Below the pieces are notes generated by a model. The model was given only the letters and a program-made list of their open reading frames with translations, was not told where the DNA came from and ran no database searches. From the NCBI RefSeq assembly GCF_900177625.1, contig NZ_FXAU01000003.1, positions 310,001 to 374,000 on the forward strand: a stretch of DNA of 64,000 nt. Direction: 5' to 3'. Within the stretch, counting starts at the first letter, position 1. Every line of letters begins with the position of its first letter. The position numbers were made by a program, and so were the translations under genes. Source of the stretch: Sphingobacterium psychroaquaticum. Lineage in GTDB: Bacteria > Bacteroidota > Bacteroidia > Sphingobacteriales > Sphingobacteriaceae. This document shows positions 54,717 through 63,824 of this stretch, in pieces.

Positions 54717-55355
54717 ATGAAAGAAGATTCGCTAGCCAATAAGGTCTACTCGGAGGTACGTAAGAAAATTTTGTCCAGTCAACTCGTTGGAGGGGCGCGT
54801 TTAGTAGAGAGCGTTTGGGCGGATAAGTTGGCGGTGAGTAGGGTTGCTGTGCGGGAGGCTTTTATGCGTTTGGCCGGAGAGAGTTTAGTAGAGTTTGGTG
54901 AGAAAGGTGGGTGTTTTGTGAAGAAGATGACCGCCGAGGATGTGAAGGATATTCGGGAGTTACGCGAGTTATTGGAGGTTGGTGCCTTGAAAATTTTATT
55001 TGCGAAGAAAGATAAAGAGGTAATCCGGGATCTGGAGTTGATCTGTAACGATTTTTCGGAGATGGTAAGTAAGGGGTATTATGGCGGGGCGTGTGAGGCT
55101 GACGTGCGTTTTCATGAACGCATTATTGAAGGGACCGAAAATGCACGATTAATTGCAATCTATAAGAATAGTAATATTCCGCTTTTTCATATGAAGCTCG
55201 GTGCTATTATGGGGCAGATGGAGGATTATAAAGATACAGAAGAAGAACACAAAAGCTTGGTTCAGGCTTTAAAAGCCGATGATTGGGAAAAAGCCTATGA
55301 TACGTTGGTTAACCATTTAGATCGAGGTGAGCATGAAGCGCTAGAGTTGATTTAG
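54717..55355 (+). CDS. FadR/FCD-type GntR regulator of the second locus
   Basis: A 212-residue DNA-binding regulator. The GntR winged helix-turn-helix is at about residues 8-75 (ESVWADKLAVSRVAVREAFMRL). The FCD domain is at about 80-210, with metal-binding-type residues in ADVRFHERI, EEEHKSLVQA and NHLDRGEHE. A perfect palindrome abuts its ATG, and the same TGTATACA core recurs at the control regions of the other operons of the locus. It is therefore the likely pathway-specific repressor, presumably released by a sugar acid. It follows the lyase gene by 60 bp and ends at a terminator. Confidence 0.9.
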   Translation: MKEDSLANKVYSEVRKKILSSQLVGGARLVESVWADKLAVSRVAVREAFMRLAGESLVEFGEKGGCFVKKMTAEDVKDIRELRELLEVGALKILFAKKDKEVIRDLELICNDFSEMVSKGYYGGACEADVRFHERIIEGTENARLIAIYKNSNIPLFHMKLGAIMGQMEDYKDTEEEHKSLVQALKADDWEKAYDTLVNHLDRGEHEALELI

Positions 55356-55375
55356 TAAAACCGAAAACCTTAGGG

Positions 55376-55401
55376 GGCCTGTTTATAACAGGCCTTTTTT
55401 T
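55376..55401 (+). terminator. Terminator of the FCD/GntR gene
   Basis: GGCCTGTT (55376-55383), loop TAT and AACAGGCC (55387-55394) followed by seven T. The stop codon of the convergent SMP-30 gene lies inside it. Confidence 0.8.
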
Positions 55402-56180
55402 GTGGTTGGAATTTGTAGTAATGTTCCTTTTTCAGCCTCTGTGATGATTAAGCCTGTTTCTCCGAAAGGGGCTATCGCACAGTTTGTTGGGTTTCTTCCC
55501 AAGGTGCTGATTGTGGTTACTGCTGTTCCGTCAGGTTTGTAAACGTCAATTTTAGCGGAGCCATAAAGTGCGATGTAGATATGATCAGTTGTGTCTATAG
55601 CAATACCGTCAGGTCCTACGTTTCCGCCAACGTAACATAGTTTAATGGCGTTTTCAATCTTTTTTGAAAGTATGTTCCATTGCATTTTCCATAACCACTG
55701 GGTTCCCGTTTCCGCCACAAATAGGGTGTTGCCGTCTGTGCCAAAGGCTAACCCATTGGGGTAGTACAGTCCGTTGTATATTTTTATGATTTGTCTTTCA
55801 GGGGTGAGGCAGCATATGTATCCCGTGCCATCTTCCAATTTGTCTCCAGGGCATGTGAAAAGTAAATTCCCAACACGGTCAAAGCAAAGGTCATTTGGCA
55901 TTTTTAAGGGGACGCCTTCGATTTCGTCAATAACAGTTTGTGTCTCTTTTGTAAGCGGATCATACTGTCGAATACTGTTTTGTTTGGAATCGCAAAACCA
56001 AATAACTCCCTCTTTATCTATTGCAATTCCGTTAGGGTGTCCGTCGACAAATATGCGTTCTGTTACTTTATTGTTGTAATAAATCAGGTTTCCAGCTTCC
56101 TTTTCGACCAGCCAAATCGCACCCTTTTTATCGTATGCAGGGCCTTCTGGGAAATTTAAACCTTCAATTAGTGTTTGCAT
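55383..56180 (-). CDS. SMP-30/gluconolactonase-family lactonase
   Basis: A 265-residue six-bladed propeller enzyme of the SMP-30 family, which opens sugar-acid lactones using one divalent metal. Likely metal ligands are Glu in NFPEGPAYD near the N-terminus, Asn in YYPNGLAF and Asp in VGPDGIAID. No signal peptide is present, so it acts in the cytoplasm. It would hydrolyse a lactone formed by oxidation of a sugar, for example by a dehydrogenase of this locus. Its promoter carries two copies of the TGTATACA-type operator, one between the -33 and -7 boxes, so it belongs to the same regulon although transcribed alone. Confidence 0.87.
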   Translation of the reverse strand: MQTLIEGLNFPEGPAYDKKGAIWLVEKEAGNLIYYNNKVTERIFVDGHPNGIAIDKEGVIWFCDSKQNSIRQYDPLTKETQTVIDEIEGVPLKMPNDLCFDRVGNLLFTCPGDKLEDGTGYICCLTPERQIIKIYNGLYYPNGLAFGTDGNTLFVAETGTQWLWKMQWNILSKKIENAIKLCYVGGNVGPDGIAIDTTDHIYIALYGSAKIDVYKPDGTAVTTISTLGRNPTNCAIAPFGETGLIITEAEKGTLLQIPTTKKGLL

Positions 56181-56207
56181 AATAATTATTTAAAATTTAT
56201 TTTTAAA

Positions 56208-56215
56208 TGTATACA
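56208..56215. promoter_or_regulatory. TGTATACA operator, SMP-30/aminotransferase region, copy 1
   Basis: An exact TGTATACA palindrome just downstream of and touching the -7 box of the SMP-30 promoter. Confidence 0.6.
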
Positions 56216-56244
56216 AAAATATCATAAATTAGTATACATAAAAC
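56214..56244 (-). promoter_or_regulatory. Promoter of the SMP-30 gene
   Basis: On the minus strand, GTTT (56244-56241), a 19-nt spacer and TATTTTTG (56221-56214). Two operator copies cover the spacer and the edge of the -7 box. Confidence 0.5.
56231..56238. promoter_or_regulatory. TGTATACA-type operator, copy 2 (one mismatch)
   Basis: AGTATACA here (TGTATACT on the other strand), 23 bp from copy 1 centre to centre, about two DNA turns. It lies in the SMP-30 promoter spacer and upstream of the seven-gene plus-strand operon. Confidence 0.5.
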
Positions 56245-56334
56245 GTTGGTGTATTTATTTCTCTTTTTAAGGAGGTATACCAGCAAAAAGAGAACCCAAT
56301 TGTAAAATAATAATAGCAAAAGTTTAGAATAAGC

Positions 56335-57657
56335 ATGCAAGTAAATGAAAAATCAACCGCTATACTGCGGGAAAATTCAAAGTGGATACCAGGAGGTGTG
56401 GTATCACTAAATCGTAAATCAGATCCAAATATCTGTTTTGTGAAAGGTTCTGGGAGTAAGGTTGTCGATATTGACGGAAATAGTTTCATCGATTATCAAG
56501 CGGGTTTTGCGGCTTCTTTTTTAGGGCATAATGATCCTGATGTCAATGCTGCAGTATTACAAACCTTGCAGGAAGAACAGGTGTTGATGGGAGCTGGACC
56601 TACTCTTTTGGAAGGGGAGTTTGCAAAATTGTTCTGCGAATCGGTTCCGAATGCAGAAAGTATACAGATTACAACAACTGGATCTGAAGCGACATATCAT
56701 GCGATTCGTATTGCTCGTGCGGTGACCTCTCGTGATCATATTATTGTCATGCAAGGTGGATACAATGGTTGGCACAATGATGTTGCTTGTAATGTAATCA
56801 GTCAGAAGGCTGATATTGGCGCCTATACTTCTCCTGGTGAATATCCTTTTGATTCTTTGAGTGCAGGCGTGCCGAAAAATCATAGTGATTTGGTTCATGT
56901 TGTTAATTTTAACGATCTGGAGAGTGTGCGTTATGTGGTTGAAAAATATGAAGTCGCGTGTATCTTATTGGAGCCAATCTTGCAGAATGTAGGTATTGTA
57001 AAACCAGAACCAGGTTACCTGGAAGGGCTTCGCGCTTTAGCCGATGAGCTTGGGTTTTTACTGATTTTCGATGAAGTCAAAACCGGCTTTAGGCATGCTC
57101 TTGGTGGTTACCAGTCGTTATGTGGTGTACAACCAGACTTGTCGACTTTTGGTAAGGCTGTTGCGAATGGTTATCCACTTGGGGTAATCGCTGGTAAGAA
57201 AAAATACATGGATTATTTTGTTGATCCTGACCGTAAGAAACGCGTTATGATTGCGGGTACATTCAATGCTTTTCCGTTGACAACCGCTGCAGCAATTGCT
57301 ACATTAAAGAAACTTTCTAGCCCTGAACATCAGGTTTATACACATGTAGAGCGTTTAGGGGCACTTTTAGAAGCAGGGTATAACGAAATATTTCCTAAAT
57401 TAGGTGTACCATTTTATGTGGCGAGACAGGGGTCTGCTTTTTGTACCTATTTCATGGATCATGCACCTGTTAATTTCCATGATATCTTAGATAATCACGA
57501 CTTTGATTTGGATCTACGCTATCGGAAGCAATTAATTAAAGAAGGGATTTTTAATTTCCCGGCAGCGATTAAACAAGGAAGTATCTCCTTTGCGCACACG
57601 GAAGAAGATATCCATAAAACATTGGAAGCAACAGTGAATGCGATCAATAAATTATAG
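56335..57657 (+). CDS. Class III PLP aminotransferase, glutamate-1-semialdehyde aminomutase-like
   Basis: A 440-residue cytoplasmic PLP enzyme that moves or removes an amino group. The large domain shows GSEATYHAIRIARA (phosphate binding), GGYNGWHND, the FDEVKTGFR segment with the cofactor-ring Asp, the PLP Lys in STFGKAVANGYPLG, and TFNAFPLT. Closest in style to glutamate-1-semialdehyde 2,1-aminomutases, but a role in haem synthesis is unlikely: it is the first gene of a catabolic operon with a sugar-acid dehydratase 6 bp downstream. An amino-sugar acid or its keto derivative is the probable substrate, which is inference. Two operator copies lie about 100-120 bp upstream. Confidence 0.88.
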   Translation: MQVNEKSTAILRENSKWIPGGVVSLNRKSDPNICFVKGSGSKVVDIDGNSFIDYQAGFAASFLGHNDPDVNAAVLQTLQEEQVLMGAGPTLLEGEFAKLFCESVPNAESIQITTTGSEATYHAIRIARAVTSRDHIIVMQGGYNGWHNDVACNVISQKADIGAYTSPGEYPFDSLSAGVPKNHSDLVHVVNFNDLESVRYVVEKYEVACILLEPILQNVGIVKPEPGYLEGLRALADELGFLLIFDEVKTGFRHALGGYQSLCGVQPDLSTFGKAVANGYPLGVIAGKKKYMDYFVDPDRKKRVMIAGTFNAFPLTTAAAIATLKKLSSPEHQVYTHVERLGALLEAGYNEIFPKLGVPFYVARQGSAFCTYFMDHAPVNFHDILDNHDFDLDLRYRKQLIKEGIFNFPAAIKQGSISFAHTEEDIHKTLEATVNAINKL

Positions 57658-57663
57658 CCTACT

Positions 57664-58842
57664 ATGAAAATTACTGCTATTGAAACCTTTGTGTGCCATG
57701 CGCGCATGAGAAACTGGATCTTTGTGAAGGTGGTGACGGACCAGCCAGGATTATGGGGTTGGGGAGAAGCTACTTTGGAATGGCATACCCAAAGTGTCGT
57801 AGGTGCGATCAAGGACATCTCACAACTATTGATCGGCGAAGATCCGCGTCGCATTGAGCACTTGTGGCAGATGATGTACCGTCAGCACTTCTGGCATGGA
57901 AACGGTGTCGTACGGGGTACGGCCATCAGTGGTATCGATATCGCCCTGTGGGATATATTAGGAAAGATACATAATGTTCCGTGTCACGAGTTATGGGGAG
58001 GTCGCGTGCGCGATTATATCCGCCTATATTGTCACCTTGGTGGTGGACGTATGGAGGATTTTTATGAAACTGCACCCGATGATGCGAAACGTTTTGGCGA
58101 TCTGGCACTGGAAGCGGTAGCGGAAGGCTTTACGGCATTTAAATCGATGGCCGTTCCGGAGACGATGTCTTTGGAAGGACTTCGTCCGATAAAATATGCG
58201 GAAGCCTGTGTACGAGCGATGCGTGAGGCCGTGGGTGATGATATTGATATTATGGTGGATTGTCATGCTCGTCCTAGTCCTCGTATGGGATTGCAGTTTG
58301 CAAAAGCATTGGAACCATACGGACTCTACTTTTTCGAAGAACCTTGCTGGCCGGAGGTAATGGATGATATTGCGCTGATCCAGCGTTCGGTAACCACACC
58401 GATTGCATCAGGTGAACGTTTAATTGGTGTTCACGCCTTTCGAGATATGTTAGAAAAGAGAGCGGTAAGCGTTATTCAGCCTGATATTACGCATTGTGGC
58501 GGTTTGACGGAAGCCCGGAAGATTGCGGCTTTAGCGGATGCATATCGTGTTTCTATGGCGCCACATAATCCGCAGGGGCCAGTGAGTACGGCCGCCTCTA
58601 TCGAATTGGGGTTTGCCACACCTTCGTACATTATCTGTGAGAGTGTACATAAAGATGTCGAATGGCGCCAAGATGTGGTCTCCGAAGGGTTTACTGTTCA
58701 GGAAAAGGGAAGAATCGTTTTACCGAACAATAGACCTGGGTTAGGGATCGAAATTAATGAGGAAGAAGTCAAGAAACATCCATTTCAACAAGAAATCTTA
58801 CAACGTACATTTTATAAAGATGGTAGCGTAGGGGATTGGTAA
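57664..58842 (+). CDS. Enolase-superfamily sugar-acid dehydratase (DgoD-like)
   Basis: A 392-residue cytoplasmic enzyme of the mandelate racemase/galactonate dehydratase group, which removes water from a sugar acid to give a 2-keto-3-deoxy acid. The magnesium ligands are visible as Asp in MVDCHAR, Glu in FFEEPC and Glu in SGERL. The catalytic His of DCH, the Asp of QPDITHCGG and the His of APHNPQGP match the E. coli galactonate dehydratase set (D183/H185, E209, E235, D258, H285). The active site therefore looks complete. Substrate identity (galactonate, mannonate, amino-sugar acid or other) cannot be read from sequence. It lies 6 bp after the aminotransferase and 16 bp before an SDR gene. Confidence 0.9.
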   Translation: MKITAIETFVCHARMRNWIFVKVVTDQPGLWGWGEATLEWHTQSVVGAIKDISQLLIGEDPRRIEHLWQMMYRQHFWHGNGVVRGTAISGIDIALWDILGKIHNVPCHELWGGRVRDYIRLYCHLGGGRMEDFYETAPDDAKRFGDLALEAVAEGFTAFKSMAVPETMSLEGLRPIKYAEACVRAMREAVGDDIDIMVDCHARPSPRMGLQFAKALEPYGLYFFEEPCWPEVMDDIALIQRSVTTPIASGERLIGVHAFRDMLEKRAVSVIQPDITHCGGLTEARKIAALADAYRVSMAPHNPQGPVSTAASIELGFATPSYIICESVHKDVEWRQDVVSEGFTVQEKGRIVLPNNRPGLGIEINEEEVKKHPFQQEILQRTFYKDGSVGDW

Positions 58843-58858
58843 AACCGGTAAACCGTTT

Positions 58859-59629
58859 ATGATACAAGAATTTAAAGATAAAGTCGTTGTTATCAGCGGA
58901 GGTTTGGGCGATATCGGAAGAGCTATTGCCCAAGCTTTTCTTGCTGCAGAAGCCATTGTTTGTATCGGGGATAAATCGAGCATGGCAGAGGCTATCGAAA
59001 GGTGGCCTTTTTTGGGGGAAGCGACTAGTAGAGTGAGTTACCATACCGTGGACGTTGCAGACCCACTCTCGGTAGAGACATGGATTACAGACTGCCGTAA
59101 GCTATATGGTGGGATATCTATATGCATCGCCAATGCTGCACGGGTGACATTGAAAAAATATAGCGAGATCTCGAACAGCGAGTGGAAGGATGAAATGGGC
59201 GTAAATCTTGATGGCGCCTTTTTTGTTGCTAACACATGCGCTCGTGCTTTTGTTACAGATAAAATTCCGGGAAATATTGTGTTCCTAGGAAGTTGGGCAG
59301 CGCATGCTGTGCATGAAAATTTACCTGCTTATAGTGTTTCGAAGGCCGCTGTTCGGATGCTTTGTCAAACCATGGCGCTGGAGTATGCTGCACAGGGCAT
59401 TCGGGTGAATGAGATTGCTCCGGGTTACGTGAATGCGGGTTTAAGCAAAGTGGTATGGTCTAAAGATCCTCGGTTGCAAACCGAGGCAGCGGCAGTAGTA
59501 CCATTGGGGACGATTTTGGAAAGCGAAGAAATTGCCGACCAGGTGCTATGGATGTGTTCCAGTGCATGTCGTCAAATGACTGGTGCTTCTATTGTGTTGG
59601 ACGGTGGTTTATCCTTAATCAGGCCCTAA
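58859..59629 (+). CDS. Short-chain dehydrogenase/reductase
   Basis: A 256-residue cytoplasmic NAD(P)-dependent oxidoreductase of the classical SDR family. The nucleotide-binding motif GGLGDIG is near residue 15, then NAA at about 90, the catalytic Ser in FLGSWAA, and the YSVSK active-site motif. The C-terminal IVLDGGLSL is typical. All four catalytic positions are kept. In the operon it probably oxidises or reduces a keto-deoxy or amino-sugar acid intermediate. It ends 1 bp before the ceramidase-like gene, so translation is probably coupled. Confidence 0.9.
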   Translation: MIQEFKDKVVVISGGLGDIGRAIAQAFLAAEAIVCIGDKSSMAEAIERWPFLGEATSRVSYHTVDVADPLSVETWITDCRKLYGGISICIANAARVTLKKYSEISNSEWKDEMGVNLDGAFFVANTCARAFVTDKIPGNIVFLGSWAAHAVHENLPAYSVSKAAVRMLCQTMALEYAAQGIRVNEIAPGYVNAGLSKVVWSKDPRLQTEAAAVVPLGTILESEEIADQVLWMCSSACRQMTGASIVLDGGLSLIRP

Positions 59630-59630
59630 G

Positions 59631-61016
59631 ATGAAAGAGCAAAAGGAACAGTTGAAAGACCGAGCGACAAACTTACATGCAAAATTTGGTCTTGCTTCAC
59701 GTGTTATTACACCACCATTAGGGATCTACTCTCGTAATTGGGGGGCGGCTAAATTTGATCAAGCGACCGGTATACACCAAGACTTGATGATGCAATGTTT
59801 ATACACCCAAAGCGAGGGCGGAAAACCTGTCGTTTTGATTACTGCAGATCTGGGGTGGTGGAAAAATGCAGCCGATGAGCAAACTCTACGTTTTTCTTTA
59901 CTGTCGTATTTTCAGTGGGATGAATCGCAACTTATTTTCGCGCTTTCACATACACATGCTGGCCCTAGTATTTGTTCGACGGATGAAGGACAACCGGGAG
60001 GATCGTTGATTAAACCGTATTTGCTTTTCCTCGAGGAGCAGGCTAAAGCTTGTGTGGAAGAGGCGCGTGAAAACCTTTTTGAAGGGTTACTAACCTGGGG
60101 GTATGGCGTTTGTGATTTGGCGACAAATCGTGATCTGAAAGTTGGCGATGACTATCTAATCGGTTATAACCCAGCAGAAGCGGCTGATCAGACCTTGTTG
60201 GTTGGACAATTACATGATTTAACCCATCAAAGACGTGCTATTATCTGTAATTATGCTTGCCATCCGACCAGCTTTGCCCATGAAAATGAATTGATATCGC
60301 CAGATTTTGTGGGGGAACTTCGGGAAACGGTCACAGGCTCCCTCCAGGTTCCTTGTTTCTTTTTGCAAGGTGCTTCGGGAGATCTTGCTCCGAAAAAACA
60401 GTATGTAAAAGATCCTAAATTAGTAGAGGCCAATGGCAAACAATTGGGGTACGCTGTATTGGCGACAGTAGCGCAGATGGAACATCCCACGCAACGCTGG
60501 GTATTTGAAAAGGCGTTGGTTTCAGGGGCTCCGCTTGCTTGCTGGCGTTTTGAAGAGGAGGTACCCCATAATACGGTTGACCAAAAGATACAGCATGTTG
60601 AAGTTCCTTACAAAACGATGGACCATGCAGAAACCATCTTGGCCGAGTATGAAGCTTGTACCGATCGTGTCTTAAAAGATAGACTATGGCGTAAGTATAA
60701 CACGCGTATGTCCATTGGTGATCGGCAAACGGCGACGATACCGGTATGGCTTTGGAAAATGGGAAATGCAATTGTTGTGGCGCAGGCCAATGAAGCTTAT
60801 TCGATGTATCAACAGGCTGTCCGTGCCGCATTTCCTGCGTATTGTATCGCTTTTGTCAATATCGCGAATGGATATGTGGGGTATCTTGCTCCGCAAGAGC
60901 TGTATGGTAAAGATATCTATGCCGTATGGCAGAGCCCATATGAAAAAGGAAGTCTCGAGATATTAATTGAAGAAACTAAGGCCGCTATACATAAACTTAT
61001 AACCAATGAAACTTGA
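59631..61016 (+). CDS. Neutral/alkaline ceramidase-like protein
   Basis: A 461-residue protein with the N-terminal fold of neutral ceramidases, zinc amidases that cleave an N-acyl amide. Characteristic pieces are VITPPLGIYSRNWG at the start, LITADLGWW, the zinc-binding-type SHTHAGPS and NYACHPTSF, and FFLQGASGDLAP. There is no signal peptide and no C-terminal ceramidase domain, so it is a cytoplasmic, shortened relative. Similar proteins occur in bacterial carbohydrate operons with unknown function. In this context an amidase or deacylase for an N-acylated sugar derivative is a reasonable guess. Its 3' end overlaps the symporter gene by 11 nt. Confidence 0.8.
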   Translation: MKEQKEQLKDRATNLHAKFGLASRVITPPLGIYSRNWGAAKFDQATGIHQDLMMQCLYTQSEGGKPVVLITADLGWWKNAADEQTLRFSLLSYFQWDESQLIFALSHTHAGPSICSTDEGQPGGSLIKPYLLFLEEQAKACVEEARENLFEGLLTWGYGVCDLATNRDLKVGDDYLIGYNPAEAADQTLLVGQLHDLTHQRRAIICNYACHPTSFAHENELISPDFVGELRETVTGSLQVPCFFLQGASGDLAPKKQYVKDPKLVEANGKQLGYAVLATVAQMEHPTQRWVFEKALVSGAPLACWRFEEEVPHNTVDQKIQHVEVPYKTMDHAETILAEYEACTDRVLKDRLWRKYNTRMSIGDRQTATIPVWLWKMGNAIVVAQANEAYSMYQQAVRAAFPAYCIAFVNIANGYVGYLAPQELYGKDIYAVWQSPYEKGSLEILIEETKAAIHKLITNET

Positions 61017-62571
61017 ATGGATTGACATCACCATATTTGTTGTCTATATTGTAGGAATTGTATTGCTCGGGCTCTACGCGTCCCGACAGAGTTCCAAATC
61101 GAAACGAGACTACTTCTTAGCGGGTGATAAATTACCGTGGTGGATGATTGGCGGAAGTATAATTGCTGCCAACATTAGTAGCCACCACTTAGTGGGTGCC
61201 ATGGGAGCGGCTTATAGCCGTGGCTTTGTTGCCATCACCTTGGAGTGGGGAGCCATATTGATTGGCTTTAACGCGTTGTTATGGATTTTCTTGCCTTTTT
61301 ATATTCGTAACGGCTTTTATACCGTCCCTGAATATTTAGAAAAACGTTACGGAAATGGAACACGGACGCTCTACGCGGTCTTAATCCTTTTTACGTATGT
61401 ATTTGTTGAAATTGGAGCCGTCTTGTATTTAGGCGGACTTTCGCTCCATGCGCTGTTTGGAATTCCGATTCTCTATAGTATTTTCGGAATGGCGGTATTA
61501 ACCGGTTTATATACCGTTTTGGGAGGTTTAAAAGCAGTAATATGGACCGAAATGGTACAATTGGTGATTTTGGTCTTAGGCGGAATTGTTCTCACCTTTG
61601 CTACCATTGATGCTGCAGGCGGTTTTCAGGCCGTTGTAGATTCTTCTACGGATTGGAAGATGTTCTATCCAGCTTCGGATCCGGATTTTCCTTGGACGAT
61701 GTACCTCGGTGGTTTACTTTGTATTAGTATTTTTTATTGCGCGACAAACCAGTTTATTGTACAGCGCGTTTTAGCGGCTAAGAATGAGTGGCATGGTAGA
61801 ATGGGCGTTATATTTGGTGATTACCTGAAATTTTTTGTACCACTGATTATTACGATTCCTGCCTTGGTAGCGCCTAAATTTTTGCCGCATTTGGATCAAC
61901 CTGATTTACTTTTCGCGACATTGGTGGAGACATTACTCCCTAAAGGTTTGGTCGGGTTAGTAATGGCTGGATTGATATCGGCTATTATGTCGCATATCTC
62001 GGGCGCTATAAATTCCTGTACAACCATCCTAACAGTCGATGTTTACAGCCAATATATTAATAAGAAAGCGACCGATGTAGAAGCTATTCGTTTTGGAAAG
62101 AGAGCTGGCGTAGCCATCATTATTTTAGGGATTATGAGTGCGGTTGTGTTGATTAGTCATGCCGATAAGCCTGTGTTTCTCTATTTAATGAACCTGTACG
62201 GGCTTTTTACGCCAGGAATTGCCACGATGTTCCTCATGGGGGTATTTTGGAAACGCACGACTTCGCAAGGGGCACTCGCTGCGGGGTTATTAACGATACC
62301 ACTTTCCTTGATCTTGGAGTTTGCTCTACCGGAAATGCCTTTCTTTAACCGTACTGGGATTGTCTTTTGGGCCTGTATGTTGGTCTGTGTGATTGTGAGT
62401 CTATGTACGCCGGCCGTACCTGCTGATCGATTGGAGAATCTGATCTTGACAAAGGATAATTTTAGAAGATCTGCCAGCGATAAGGCGAAATACAGTGGTT
62501 TTAAAAACCCGACTTTGTGGTGGGCGCTTATTACCGCGATGGTACTCTATTTTTATATTCGTTATTTTTAG
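61006..62571 (+). CDS. Sodium/solute symporter (SSS family, SGLT-like)
   Basis: A 521-residue inner-membrane carrier with about 13-14 membrane segments that couples sodium entry to solute uptake. Family features are the DYFLAGDKLPWW loop after segment 1, GSIIAANISSHHLVGAMGAAYSRG, the YTVPEYLEKRYG segment, and SAIMSHISGAINSCTT in the region of the second sodium-site helix. Bacteroidota relatives carry sugars, sialic acids and uronic-acid derivatives. Inside this operon it probably brings the periplasmic lyase or deacylation product into the cytoplasm. It overlaps the preceding gene by 11 nt. Confidence 0.92.
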   Translation: MKLEWIDITIFVVYIVGIVLLGLYASRQSSKSKRDYFLAGDKLPWWMIGGSIIAANISSHHLVGAMGAAYSRGFVAITLEWGAILIGFNALLWIFLPFYIRNGFYTVPEYLEKRYGNGTRTLYAVLILFTYVFVEIGAVLYLGGLSLHALFGIPILYSIFGMAVLTGLYTVLGGLKAVIWTEMVQLVILVLGGIVLTFATIDAAGGFQAVVDSSTDWKMFYPASDPDFPWTMYLGGLLCISIFYCATNQFIVQRVLAAKNEWHGRMGVIFGDYLKFFVPLIITIPALVAPKFLPHLDQPDLLFATLVETLLPKGLVGLVMAGLISAIMSHISGAINSCTTILTVDVYSQYINKKATDVEAIRFGKRAGVAIIILGIMSAVVLISHADKPVFLYLMNLYGLFTPGIATMFLMGVFWKRTTSQGALAAGLLTIPLSLILEFALPEMPFFNRTGIVFWACMLVCVIVSLCTPAVPADRLENLILTKDNFRRSASDKAKYSGFKNPTLWWALITAMVLYFYIRYF

Positions 62572-62615
62572 AAGTGATAACGGAAAAGGAAGAGTTTATA
62601 ATTTTTAGTTAAGTA

Positions 62616-63824
62616 ATGAACATAATGGGGAATACCATGGACCAGCGTGTAAAAGAAATATTCGATACGGTCGTGAAGCACCGTAGACATCTGCATCAAA
62701 ATCCGGAACTATCGTTTCAGGAGTATCAAACGAGCGTCTATATCCAAGAGGAACTAACGAAGTTGGGCATTCCTTTTCAAGTCGTTATGGAAACAGGCGT
62801 TGTTGCTGTTTTAGAAGGGCGTAAGGAGACTTCCGATGCGATTGTAGTTTTGCGAGCTGATATTGATGCTTTGCCAATATTTGAAAAAAATGAAGTGTCC
62901 TACAAATCCAATAACGACGGAATAATGCACGCTTGTGGACATGATTTTCACACCGCAAACCTGTTGGGTGCTGCGACGCTATTGGTTAATATGTTGGACA
63001 CTTTTTCGGGGAAGATAATTCTTCTTTTTCAACCGGCAGAAGAGCGTATTCCTGGGGGAGCTAAACAGATTGTTGAATCGAGGGTGCTGGAATCATTTGA
63101 GGGGACGATTAAGGCCGTTTTGGGGCTTCATGTTAGTCCCCGCTTACCGCTAGGCACCATTGGTATCAAGCCGGGTCGGTTCATGGCATCCAGTGATGAG
63201 TTTTATATCCGAATTAAAGGGAAAGGGGGGCATGCTGCCGAACCACATCGTGCAGTTGATCCCGTTATGATTGGTGTACAGCTGTTAAATGCACTGCAAC
63301 AAATCGTCAGTCGGAAGGCTGATCCAAGTATCCCTTCTGTCCTCACTTTTGGCCGATTTATTGGTGATGGGGCGGCAAATGTGATACCACAAGAGGTGCT
63401 GTTGGAAGGTACTTTTCGAACAATGGATGAGCCATGGCGTAAAGAAGCATTGCATCATATCGAAACATTGATTGCCAATTTGCCGGTCGCATTAGGTGCG
63501 GAGGTTACGTGCGAAGTGAGACATGGGTATCCTGTTTTACAAAATGATCCCCACTTGGCGCAGGAGCTTACGCGAGTGTTACGCAATCATTTAGATCAGA
63601 TACATGTCGTAGACCCTGGAATCTGGATGGCGGCGGAAGATTTTGCTTATTACTCGCATCAATACCCTTCGTTGTTTCTTTTATTGGGAACCAGTAATAC
63701 GAATGCCTCTACACAATACGGCTTACATAACGCACAATTTGATCTGGATGAAAATGCATTTCATGTTGGCATTCCCGTGTTGATACAATCCGTGTTACAT
63801 CTGTTAAACACATCGAATGGATAG
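62616..63824 (+). CDS. M20-family amidohydrolase (N-acyl amino acid deacylase type)
   Basis: A 402-residue cytoplasmic metal-dependent amidase that removes an acyl group from an N-acyl amino compound. The N-terminus HRRHLHQNPELSFQEYQT, the metal motif MHACGHDFHTA, PAEERIPGGAK with the catalytic Glu pair, and GKGGHAAEPHRAVDP of the dimerisation domain are all family hallmarks (hippurate hydrolase/IAA-amino-acid hydrolase group). Three ATGs (62616, 62625, 62637) are in frame, and the first is given here. Its presence with an aminotransferase in a sugar-acid operon suggests deacetylation of an N-acetylated intermediate. It overlaps the next gene by 8 nt. Confidence 0.9.
   Translation: MNIMGNTMDQRVKEIFDTVVKHRRHLHQNPELSFQEYQTSVYIQEELTKLGIPFQVVMETGVVAVLEGRKETSDAIVVLRADIDALPIFEKNEVSYKSNNDGIMHACGHDFHTANLLGAATLLVNMLDTFSGKIILLFQPAEERIPGGAKQIVESRVLESFEGTIKAVLGLHVSPRLPLGTIGIKPGRFMASSDEFYIRIKGKGGHAAEPHRAVDPVMIGVQLLNALQQIVSRKADPSIPSVLTFGRFIGDGAANVIPQEVLLEGTFRTMDEPWRKEALHHIETLIANLPVALGAEVTCEVRHGYPVLQNDPHLAQELTRVLRNHLDQIHVVDPGIWMAAEDFAYYSHQYPSLFLLLGTSNTNASTQYGLHNAQFDLDENAFHVGIPVLIQSVLHLLNTSNG

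Noticed and set aside
56274..56281. GGTATACC palindrome before the aminotransferase gene as another operator
   Set aside because: Its outer bases differ from the TGTATACA set. The overlapping AAGGAGG is 60 nt from the ATG and so is no ribosome site either.
56335..57657. hemL of tetrapyrrole synthesis
   Set aside because: It heads a catabolic operon and is under the sugar-locus operator; the resemblance is at family level only.
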